From Candidatus Sivonenia alaskensis PMM_0068 (lineage in GTDB: Bacteria > Cyanobacteriota > Cyanobacteriia > Gloeobacterales > PMM-0068): a stretch of 20,980 nucleotides of DNA. Position 1 is the stretch's first letter; every line of letters begins with the position of its first letter. Positions 14,765 to 20,980 of the stretch are shown piece after piece. The notes below the pieces were generated by a model that was not told where the DNA came from, made no database searches, and worked only from the letters and a program-made list of their open reading frames with translations. Position numbers and translations under genes: made by a program. The stretch covers positions 1 through 20,980 of the forward strand of contig CASBPW010000019.1 in assembly GCA_949127685.1 (NCBI GenBank), given 5' to 3'.

Positions 14765-14974
14765 TGTGGATAACTTGTGGAAAGCCTGTGGATAAACTGG
14801 GGAGAAAGGGCCTATTTATCCACAGGTAAATATACCCTGTGGATAACTTCAAACTTATGCACAGATCAATCCACAGGCCTGTGGATTTTCTAATCCTTAC
14901 CCAGAGAGAGTTTCATGAGTTTTCCACATTTTCCACACCCCCTACTACTACTACTAAATAAAATATTTAAAAAA
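14765..14974. other. Replication origin oriC (DnaA-box cluster plus unwinding element)
   Basis: Within the 497-base dnaA-dnaN gap are consensus boxes TTATCCACA/TGTGGATAA at 14765-14773 (-), 14787-14795 (-), 14816-14824 (+) and 14838-14846 (-), and TTATGCACA at 14855-14863 (+). One-mismatch boxes TTTTCCACA are at 14920-14928 and 14929-14937 (+). Weaker ones are at 14776-14784, 14867-14875 and 14880-14888. Two boxes form an 11-9-11 inverted repeat (14816-14846), and two weaker ones form a 20-base perfect palindrome (14868-14887). A C-cluster, five CTA triplets and an AT-rich tract close the array on the dnaN side. Confidence 0.92.
14929..14974 (+). other. DnaA-trio unwinding module
   Basis: Left to right: DnaA box TTTTCCACA (14929-14937), C-cluster (14938-14942), five CTA triplets (14942-14956), then the AT tract AATAAAATATTTAAAAAA (14957-14974). 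The opposite strand reads 3'-GAT-5' repeats leading from the box into the AT tract. This is the order and polarity of the DnaA-trio element on which DnaA assembles along single-stranded DNA. Confidence 0.8.
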
Positions 14975-15168
14975 GACAGAAGAATACTTCTAGAAGGAAC
15001 GATGAAAAATTTCAGATTCTATTGAACCCACAAAATCTAGGTCTTTCTCCTCGAATACTCAGACCTTGAAAACCAAAAATACAAGACCAAGCTCTTGCTA
15101 AAATCATCGCCATGTAAAGACCATCCAGATAATCCACTGAAAATACCGAAAACACAGGGCTCTTCCTC
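14975..15168 (+). other. dnaN leader region
   Basis: This 194-base stretch between the unwinding element and dnaN has no gene or DnaA box. A ten-base palindrome CTTCTAGAAG is at 14987-14996, and AGGTCT and AGACCT arms could form a weak six-base-pair stem around 15038-15066. An AGGG about 12 bases before the ATG is the only ribosome-binding candidate. Confidence 0.4.
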
Positions 15169-16299
15169 ATGAAATTAGTTTGTGGTCAAGAACAGCTAAA
15201 TCAGAACTTAAATCTCATCAGTAGGGCCGTAGCGACCCGGCCGACCCACCCGATCTTGTCCAATATTTTGGTGGAGGCTACTGATGATGGCTTCATGACC
15301 CTCACCGCCTACGACCTAGACCTGGGGATTGTCAGTCGTTTTCCAGCAGAGGTGGAGGTCCCCGGCCGCACCACCCTCCCAGCCAAGTACCTCAGCGATA
15401 TTGTCTCCAAACTTCCCGCCAAGGCCCCGATTACCTTCGCCATGCAAGGGGACGACCTGGTGATGCTGGAATGTGGGTTTAGTGAATATCAGGTCCGGGC
15501 TATGGACCCAGTGGATTTCCCCGCTATTCCTCAGCTTCCTGAGGCTGATTCCTTCCACGTGGAAGTTCAAGATTTACTTCTGGGTTTAGATTTCACGCTC
15601 TTTTCAGCCTCGGCTGATGAGACCAAGCAGGTTCTTACCGGGGTGCATATCAAAACAGCGAAGGATAATGCAGAATTTGCAGCCACGGATGGGCATCGTC
15701 TGGCGGTGATCCGCACCCCTCCTGTAGCCGCAAATGGCACAAAAACCGCTCCCGTCTTAGATGTGACTATTCCAGTGCGCGCCCTTCGGGAACTGCAGAA
15801 AATGCTCAGTGCGCATACGGCAGAAACGGTAGAGGTCAGTCTAGACCGGGGACAAGTCATTTTCCAGTTGCCTGACCAGCGTCTTACCACTCGCCTTTTG
15901 GATGGCCAGTACCCCAACTACGGGCAGCTAATTCCTGAAAGTTTTATTCGGACCGCAGACTTGGAACGCAAGTCCTTCTTAAATGCCCTAGAACGCATCT
16001 CAGTCCTGGCCGACCAGAAAAACCACATTGTCCGCATGGATTTCTCCTCTACGGGCATCCTGACCCTCTCTGTAGACGCTCCTGATGTGGGAAGTGGTCG
16101 GGAACAACTAGAGATCCGCTATACCGGCGAAGACCTCACGATTGCCTTCAATGTGAAATATCTTCTGGAAGGGCTCAGAGTCATTCAGGCTAGCGATATC
16201 AAGCTCCAGTTCAATGGCCCCGTCAATCCAGCGGTACTCAAACCGATTGATGGCAGCGATTTTTCCTATTTGGTCATGCCGGTGCATCTGCGCAATTAA
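15169..16299 (+). CDS. dnaN: DNA polymerase III beta sliding clamp
   Basis: DnaN forms the ring-shaped dimer that tethers polymerase III and other partners to DNA. The 376-residue length is typical. Three repeated clamp domains are visible: the first with 'MKLVCGQEQLNQNLNLISRA' and 'HPILSNILVEATDDGFMTLT', the second with 'TKQVLTGVHIKT' and 'FAATDGHRLAVIRTP', and the third with 'RISVLADQKNHIVRMDFSS' and the C-terminal 'PAVLKPIDGSDFSYLVMPVHLRN'. The last residues line the pocket that binds clamp-loader and polymerase peptides, including that of HolA. It is convergent with valS, with only 20 bases between the stop codons and no obvious terminator. Confidence 0.98.
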   Translation: MKLVCGQEQLNQNLNLISRAVATRPTHPILSNILVEATDDGFMTLTAYDLDLGIVSRFPAEVEVPGRTTLPAKYLSDIVSKLPAKAPITFAMQGDDLVMLECGFSEYQVRAMDPVDFPAIPQLPEADSFHVEVQDLLLGLDFTLFSASADETKQVLTGVHIKTAKDNAEFAATDGHRLAVIRTPPVAANGTKTAPVLDVTIPVRALRELQKMLSAHTAETVEVSLDRGQVIFQLPDQRLTTRLLDGQYPNYGQLIPESFIRTADLERKSFLNALERISVLADQKNHIVRMDFSSTGILTLSVDAPDVGSGREQLEIRYTGEDLTIAFNVKYLLEGLRVIQASDIKLQFNGPVNPAVLKPIDGSDFSYLVMPVHLRN

Positions 16300-16319
16300 A
16301 CGCATCTCTTTCTACAAGC

Positions 16320-19115
16320 TTAAGCAGACAAATTTTTCAATCGACTTTGTAACGTCTCCATTTGCAAATAAAGCTCTGCTAGTTCCTCTTGGCTTTTCTG
16401 GACAATCTCTTTCGGAGCCCGCTCCACGTAACTCTTATTATCCAAACGGACTTTTAGTCCTTGAACATCTTTCTCCAGTTTTTCCAGACGCTTTTGAATA
16501 CTTTCCTTAAGCGCTTTTAAATCTACTACGCCCGTTAGAGGCAGCAGAACTTGGACCGTTTCCACTACCCCAGGAAAAGCTTGGGCCACAGGCTGTTCTA
16601 GCTTTTCTGTAATGGTTAATGTTTCCACTCTGGCTAGATTGCAGATATAAGCCTGCGCTTCTTCAAGAAGCTGTTTTTGAGCATTTTCACTTTGTAGAAT
16701 TACATCTACTTTCTGAGCAGGCTCGATCGAAGCATCGTTTCTGAGTCCCCGAATACAGCGAATCACACCTTGAATCAGACCGAACTGTTTCTCGATATCA
16801 CTATCCAAGAAGCTCCCTTCGTAGGGATAGGGTTGTACAGAGATGGATGATTCTTGATTGTTATGGGTGAGTACTTGCCAGATCCCTTCCGTTAGATGGG
16901 GCATCCAGGGATGTAGGAGCTTCAAGGTTCCTTCTAGGACGTAGGCCAAGACTTTTTGTGCGGTTTGCTTCGCCTGGGGATCATCTCCTCTTAGGCGAGG
17001 TTTTACTAACTCGATATACCAATCACAGTAGTCATCCCATAAGAAGGTATAGATAGACTTTGCGGCGGCACCCAATTCATATTTTGGAAAGGCATAGTTA
17101 GTCTCTTGAACTAGTTCTGCGTAGCGGTTTAAGATCCAGCGATCGGCTAACTCTAAGTTTTCGAGATCAGGAAGTCCTAATTCATCAGGAGTTTTACCTT
17201 CTAAATTAGTCAGTACAAATCGAGAAGCATTCCATACTTTATTGGCAAAGTTGCGAGAGGCTTCTACGGAGGGAGATTCTCCTGTAGACCGCTGGTAATC
17301 CATCCGGATATCTTGACCTGCTCCTGCTACTTGAGAAACCAGAGTAAAACGTAGAGCATCGGTTCCATAACGACCCATTAGTTCTAGGGGATCAATGCCA
17401 TTACCTTTACTTTTAGACATTTTCTGGCCTTTTTCATCCAGCACAAGGCCATTAATATATACGTCTTTAAATGGAATTTTCCCTGTGAATTCATGAGCCA
17501 TCATCGTCATTCGGGCTACCCAAAAAAAGATAATGTCGAATCCGGTCACGAGTACGGAGGTGGGATAAAACATTTTAAAATCAGTAGTTGCTTCCGGCCA
17601 ACCTAAAGTGGAAAAAGGCCACAATCCAGAAGAGAACCAAGTGTCTAAAACATCTTCATCTCGTTCAAGTTGAATGTCTGGACCAAATTGTTCACGGGCT
17701 TTGAGATAAGCCTCTTCTTCCATCCGGGAAACGATAATCGGATCATTCTTACCTTTTTGAACAATCCCATCTTTGACTAAATACCAAGCTGGAATTTGAT
17801 GTCCCCACCATAACTGACGAGAAATACACCAATCTTGGATATTTTCTAACCAGTCTCGATATACCTTGGCCCATCGTTCTGGCACAAAATGAGGTTGATT
17901 TTTATCGTCTAAAGCCGCTAAAGCACTTTGCGCCAAAGGCTCCATTTTCGCGAACCATTGCGTTGAAAGCAGTGGTTCAATAGGGACTCCCCCCCGCTGC
18001 GAGAAAGGTACTGAATGCCTATAGGGATCAACTTTCTCTAAAAGCCCGTGTTCTTCAAACCAGGCCACTACATTTTTGCGGGCTTCAAATCGATCTTGAC
18101 CTGCAAAAGGACCTCCATTTTCATTGAGCGTCCCATCCATGTTGAGAATATTGATAAAAGAGAGATCATGCCGTTTACCTGTGGCAAAATCATTGGGATC
18201 ATGAGCTGGCGTAACTTTGACGCATCCAGTTCCCACTTCGGGATCAACGAGAATTTCATCTCCGATAATCGGGATTGCTCTATTTTGAATCGGCAACAGA
18301 ATCGTTTTTCCGATCAAATCTTTGTACCGCTCATCTTTAGGATTAACTGCTACCGCCGTATCTCCCAGCATGGTTTCCGGTCTGGTGGTGGCGACGACTA
18401 GATAACGGTCAGGCTCATCTTTGATCGGATAGCGGAAATACCACAGGCTTCCATCGACTTCTTTGTTCTCCACTTCCAAATCAGATACGGCAGATATAGA
18501 AGCGGGGCACCAGTTCACCATGTACTCACCACGGTATATCAGGCCCTTTTCATACATGCCTACAAAAGCTTCGACAACTGCCTGGGAAAGCCCTTCATCC
18601 ATCGTGAAGCGTTCCCGCGACCAATCACAGGAGCAGCCCAAGCGCTTCAATTGATTAACAATTTCGCTGCCATACTTTTCTTTCCACTGCCAAACCCGCT
18701 CAAAAAATTCATTTCGACTCATAGCTTTGCGTTGCTCAGCACCGGCTAGAGAAGCTTTCTTTTTCTGTTGTTCGGCAAGTTCTCTATATTCCTTGGTGTA
18801 TGCCAAGGCTTCGCGGCCTAATTCCCGTTCCACCACCGTTTGCGTTGCAATTCCTGCGTGGTCTGTTCCTGGTAGCCAAAGAGCCTTGTAGCCCCGCATC
18901 CGATGATAACGGATCAAGACATCCTGCAGTGTATTGGTCAGGGCATGACCAATGTGGAGATTCCCCGTGACGTTAGGTGGAGGAATCATGATGCAGTAGG
19001 GCTCCCCTGGTCCATCTACATCGACTGTGTAAAAGTCTTTCTCCTCCCAGTGTTTCTGCCAAAGGGATTCGGTCTCAAAGGGGTTGTATTGGGAGGGAAG
19101 GATAGCTTGGGGCAT
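16320..19115 (-). CDS. valS: Valyl-tRNA synthetase
   Basis: ValS charges tRNA-Val in the cytoplasm and edits misactivated threonine. The 931-residue class Ia enzyme has 'PPPNVTGNLHIGHAL' with HIGH at 54-57, the editing (CP1) domain with 'VVATTRPETMLGDTAVAVNP' and 'VTPAHDPNDF', then 'DWCISRQLWWGHQIPAWY', 'DVLDTWFSSGLWPFSTLGW' and KMSKS at 565-569. The anticodon-binding domain follows, and a C-terminal coiled coil ('LEKLEKDVQGLKVRLDNKSY', 'LYLQMETLQSRLKNL') closes the protein as in other ValS. It appears intact. It is transcribed toward the origin, head-on to the fork moving right from oriC. Confidence 0.97.
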   Translation of the reverse strand: MPQAILPSQYNPFETESLWQKHWEEKDFYTVDVDGPGEPYCIMIPPPNVTGNLHIGHALTNTLQDVLIRYHRMRGYKALWLPGTDHAGIATQTVVERELGREALAYTKEYRELAEQQKKKASLAGAEQRKAMSRNEFFERVWQWKEKYGSEIVNQLKRLGCSCDWSRERFTMDEGLSQAVVEAFVGMYEKGLIYRGEYMVNWCPASISAVSDLEVENKEVDGSLWYFRYPIKDEPDRYLVVATTRPETMLGDTAVAVNPKDERYKDLIGKTILLPIQNRAIPIIGDEILVDPEVGTGCVKVTPAHDPNDFATGKRHDLSFINILNMDGTLNENGGPFAGQDRFEARKNVVAWFEEHGLLEKVDPYRHSVPFSQRGGVPIEPLLSTQWFAKMEPLAQSALAALDDKNQPHFVPERWAKVYRDWLENIQDWCISRQLWWGHQIPAWYLVKDGIVQKGKNDPIIVSRMEEEAYLKAREQFGPDIQLERDEDVLDTWFSSGLWPFSTLGWPEATTDFKMFYPTSVLVTGFDIIFFWVARMTMMAHEFTGKIPFKDVYINGLVLDEKGQKMSKSKGNGIDPLELMGRYGTDALRFTLVSQVAGAGQDIRMDYQRSTGESPSVEASRNFANKVWNASRFVLTNLEGKTPDELGLPDLENLELADRWILNRYAELVQETNYAFPKYELGAAAKSIYTFLWDDYCDWYIELVKPRLRGDDPQAKQTAQKVLAYVLEGTLKLLHPWMPHLTEGIWQVLTHNNQESSISVQPYPYEGSFLDSDIEKQFGLIQGVIRCIRGLRNDASIEPAQKVDVILQSENAQKQLLEEAQAYICNLARVETLTITEKLEQPVAQAFPGVVETVQVLLPLTGVVDLKALKESIQKRLEKLEKDVQGLKVRLDNKSYVERAPKEIVQKSQEELAELYLQMETLQSRLKNLSA

Positions 19116-19237
19116 GACACATAAATAGCTCTTAGGCTAATCGTGACATATGCAAGGTCTGTTGTTCTGCGCATTGTGGCTGGGCAGGTTGTACGGAACT
19201 CCCAATGTACCGATGGGAAAACATTCCACTCACTCAG

Positions 19238-20026
19238 TCAATCGACGTCGTGGGCAAAGCGTCGATATAAAAAGTCAAGGGCGTAGTTGCGTAGTTCGTA
19301 GTACTCTGGTTCCTCCATAATCCGGGCGCGGGAGCGAGGTCTGGCAAAGGGAATAGTCAGCACTTCACCGATCCGAGCAGCGGGACCGTTGGTCATCATC
19401 ACCAAGCGATCGGCGAGAAACAAGGCTTCGTCGATGTCGTGGGTGATCATCAGCACAGTACAGCGACGCTCGTTCCAGATCTTGAGCAATTCTTCTTGCA
19501 GTTCTTCCTTAGTTAGGGCATCGAGGGCGCCAAAGGGCTCGTCGAGGATGAGTACTTCCGGGCGGATTGAGAGGGCGCGGGCGATGGCCACCCGCTGTTT
19601 CATTCCGCCTGAAAGCTGATCGGGCTTTTTGTCAGCAGAGACCGTGAGGCCGACGAGGTCGAGGTTTTCGCGGACGCGGGTGGTCTTTTCGGCTTTTGAG
19701 AGTTTGGGGTAAACAGCGTCGACGGCGAGGTAGATATTCTCGAAGGCGCTCAGCCAGGGCAGTAGCGCATATCCTTGAAAGACGACCATACGGTCAGGGC
19801 CAGGTTGGATGATCGGCTGGTTCCTAAGGCGGACGCTCCCGGAAGTTGGGGTAGCAAAACCGCTGACCATGTTGAGCAGGGTGGTCTTGCCACAGCCCGA
19901 GTGGCCGATCAGGCAAATAAATTCACCTTCGTTCACGGCTAGATCGATGTCCTGAAGGACGGTGAATGGACCTTTGGCGGTTTCGTAGACTTTGCTAACT
20001 CCTCGGATATCGAGAAACTGGGTCAT
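19238..20026 (-). CDS. nrtD: Nitrate/nitrite-type ABC transporter ATP-binding protein
   Basis: This is a 262-residue ABC ATPase of the nitrate/bicarbonate/taurine importer group. Walker A is GHSGCGKT (41-48), Q-loop glutamine 84 ('VVFQGYALLPWLSAFENI'), signature LSGGMKQR (138-145), Walker B 'VLILDEP' (158-164) and switch histidine 196 ('ITHDIDEALFLADR'). The start is the ATG at 20026, chosen for the AGGAGG eight bases upstream; a frame extension to 20146 overlaps the neighbouring gene and lacks homology. It follows 28 bases after an NrtC-like gene, as in nrtABCD operons. The paralogous bicarbonate transporter protein CmpD is nearly identical in motifs, so nitrate rather than bicarbonate is a likely but not proven substrate. 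Base composition is richer in G+C than valS. Confidence 0.8.
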   Translation of the reverse strand: MTQFLDIRGVSKVYETAKGPFTVLQDIDLAVNEGEFICLIGHSGCGKTTLLNMVSGFATPTSGSVRLRNQPIIQPGPDRMVVFQGYALLPWLSAFENIYLAVDAVYPKLSKAEKTTRVRENLDLVGLTVSADKKPDQLSGGMKQRVAIARALSIRPEVLILDEPFGALDALTKEELQEELLKIWNERRCTVLMITHDIDEALFLADRLVMMTNGPAARIGEVLTIPFARPRSRARIMEEPEYYELRNYALDFLYRRFAHDVD

Positions 20027-20054
20027 GGCTGGAGCCTCCTGGTGAGAATAAAGA

Positions 20055-20980
20055 TCAAGGCAAGATAACTTCGGCGATGTAGACATCGCTCTTAATCGCC
20101 AAATTGTTGAGGTAACCGATCGGATTATCGGTATCAAAGGGAGCACTGTCGAACAGTTGAATGGCGCTACGTTTGTAGTTGATGTCGAGGCCGAGTTCGC
20201 GGGCGGCAGTGCTGAAAGCGTTCACTTTGCAGGTGCGCTCAAGAATTTCGACCCAGTTGCGCGGAAAAGGCACGATGCCCCAACGAGCCATCTGGGTCAT
20301 AATCCAGAGCTGTTCGGTCCGGCTCGGACGGTTGACGCCAGCGCCAGCGAACTCATGGTGGCTGTACTGCCAGTGATGGTCCTCCAGATTGCAGAGATTG
20401 GCATCGGTGTCGCTTAGTTGCACATAGGCGGGATCGACACCCAGGTACTCTGGACGACAGAGAATGGTGCGAATTTCTTCGGTATTGTTGGCATCGGCGC
20501 AGAATTGACAGGCTTCCAGGAGGGCTTTGATCAGGGCGAGGTGGGTATTCGGGTGAGCCTGTGCCCAGTCTTCCCGAACGCCCAGGACTTTGCCGGGGTG
20601 GCCGAGCCAGATTTCTTGATCCGTGGCTGCAGTGAAGCCGATGCCCTCGACGGCTGCCCGAATATTCCAGGGTTCGCCGACGCTAAAACCGTCGATGTTT
20701 CCGGAGCGTAGGTTAGCGACCATCTGGGCAGGGGGAATGACCGTAAGTTCAACATCGCGGTCTGGGTCGATACCGCCAGCAGCGAGCCAGTAGCGCAACA
20801 GGAGGTTGTGCATGGAGGCAGGATGAACGACCCCTAGGGTATGGCGCTGCTTAGGTGTGTTCTGGAGGTAGGTTTTGAAGCCTTGGAGATCGTACACCCC
20901 TTCCTCGTAGAAGCGTTGCGCCAGGGTCACGGCGTTGCCGTTGCGGGTGGTGGTCAGCGAGGTCACCACGGGCAGAGGTC
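20055..20980 (-). CDS. nrtC: NrtC-like nitrate transporter component, C-terminal substrate-binding domain (partial)
   Basis: The frame is open at the right edge of the window, and about 308 residues are visible. They form an NrtA/CmpA-type solute-binding domain: 'SLTTTRNGNAVTLAQRFYEE', 'LGVVHPASMHNLLLRYWLAA', 'VIPPAQMVANLRSGNIDGF', 'VGEPWNIRAAVEGIGF', 'GHPGKVLGVREDWAQAHP', 'RPSRTEQLWIMTQMARWG' and 'PFDTDNPIGYLNNLAIK'. In cyanobacteria NrtC is an ATPase with such a domain fused at its C-terminus and acts as a regulatory nitrate sensor. The gene directly upstream of nrtD is normally nrtC, which favours this over the free lipoprotein NrtA. The ATPase half, if present, lies outside the window, so the choice cannot be settled here. 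Confidence 0.7.
   Translation of the reverse strand, partial: PLPVVTSLTTTRNGNAVTLAQRFYEEGVYDLQGFKTYLQNTPKQRHTLGVVHPASMHNLLLRYWLAAGGIDPDRDVELTVIPPAQMVANLRSGNIDGFSVGEPWNIRAAVEGIGFTAATDQEIWLGHPGKVLGVREDWAQAHPNTHLALIKALLEACQFCADANNTEEIRTILCRPEYLGVDPAYVQLSDTDANLCNLEDHHWQYSHHEFAGAGVNRPSRTEQLWIMTQMARWGIVPFPRNWVEILERTCKVNAFSTAARELGLDINYKRSAIQLFDSAPFDTDNPIGYLNNLAIKSDVYIAEVILP

Noticed and set aside
16300..16319. Bidirectional terminator between dnaN and valS
   Set aside because: The 20-base gap has no stable hairpin or T-run on either strand.
20027..20146. N-terminal extension of the NrtD frame by 40 residues
   Set aside because: It overlaps the end of the NrtC-like gene, and the ATG at 20026 has a near-ideal AGGAGG. 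Family homology starts right after it.

Overview
The window most likely comes from a cyanobacterial chromosome and carries its replication origin. Four points suggest a cyanobacterium: a DUF3155-like protein at 9780, a processive GT2 glycosyltransferase resembling the cyanobacterial glucolipid synthase, an rpmH-rnpA-PH-yidC-jag block whose YidC has the long insert usual in this phylum, and an NrtC/NrtD-type nitrate transporter at the right edge. No rRNA is present, so a closer placement cannot be made.

Left part, 1-7817, minus strand: the N-terminal part of a class I aminotransferase, an MscS channel, then (after the plus-strand nadD) a probable operon running right to left. That operon has a small acidic protein of unknown function, the lipid glycosyltransferase, murD and ftsW, and it couples membrane glycolipid and peptidoglycan/division functions. 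Upstream lies a two-gene unit made of a small single-span membrane protein and a secreted TPR protein. The 372-base gap at 7818-8189 is not empty: it holds a decayed, internally deleted dihydroorotase (pyrC) relic on the plus strand.

Middle, 8190-10300: holA (DNA polymerase III delta), a coiled-coil membrane protein, and a DUF3155-like protein that starts at TTG after a strong Shine-Dalgarno and is followed by a clear intrinsic terminator. An intronless tRNA-Leu(UAA) follows on the minus strand.

Origin block, 10378-16299: jag/khpB, yidC, a PH-domain gene, rnpA and rpmH run leftward. dnaA, oriC and dnaN run rightward. The dnaA-dnaN spacer has about ten DnaA boxes. It ends in a box, a C-cluster, five CTA trinucleotides and an AT-rich stretch, which is the box/GC/DnaA-trio/unwinding-element layout described for bacterial basal unwinding systems. 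This rnpA-rpmH-dnaA-oriC-dnaN order is the ancestral bacterial one and is unusual for a cyanobacterium as far as I know.

Right part, 16320-20980, minus strand: valS, then nrtD and the C-terminal end of an NrtC-like protein that runs off the window. The nitrate transporter genes are visibly richer in G+C than valS. I did not find a defence system, CRISPR array, insertion sequence or prophage. The most notable items are the origin architecture, the retained origin synteny and the pyrC relic.
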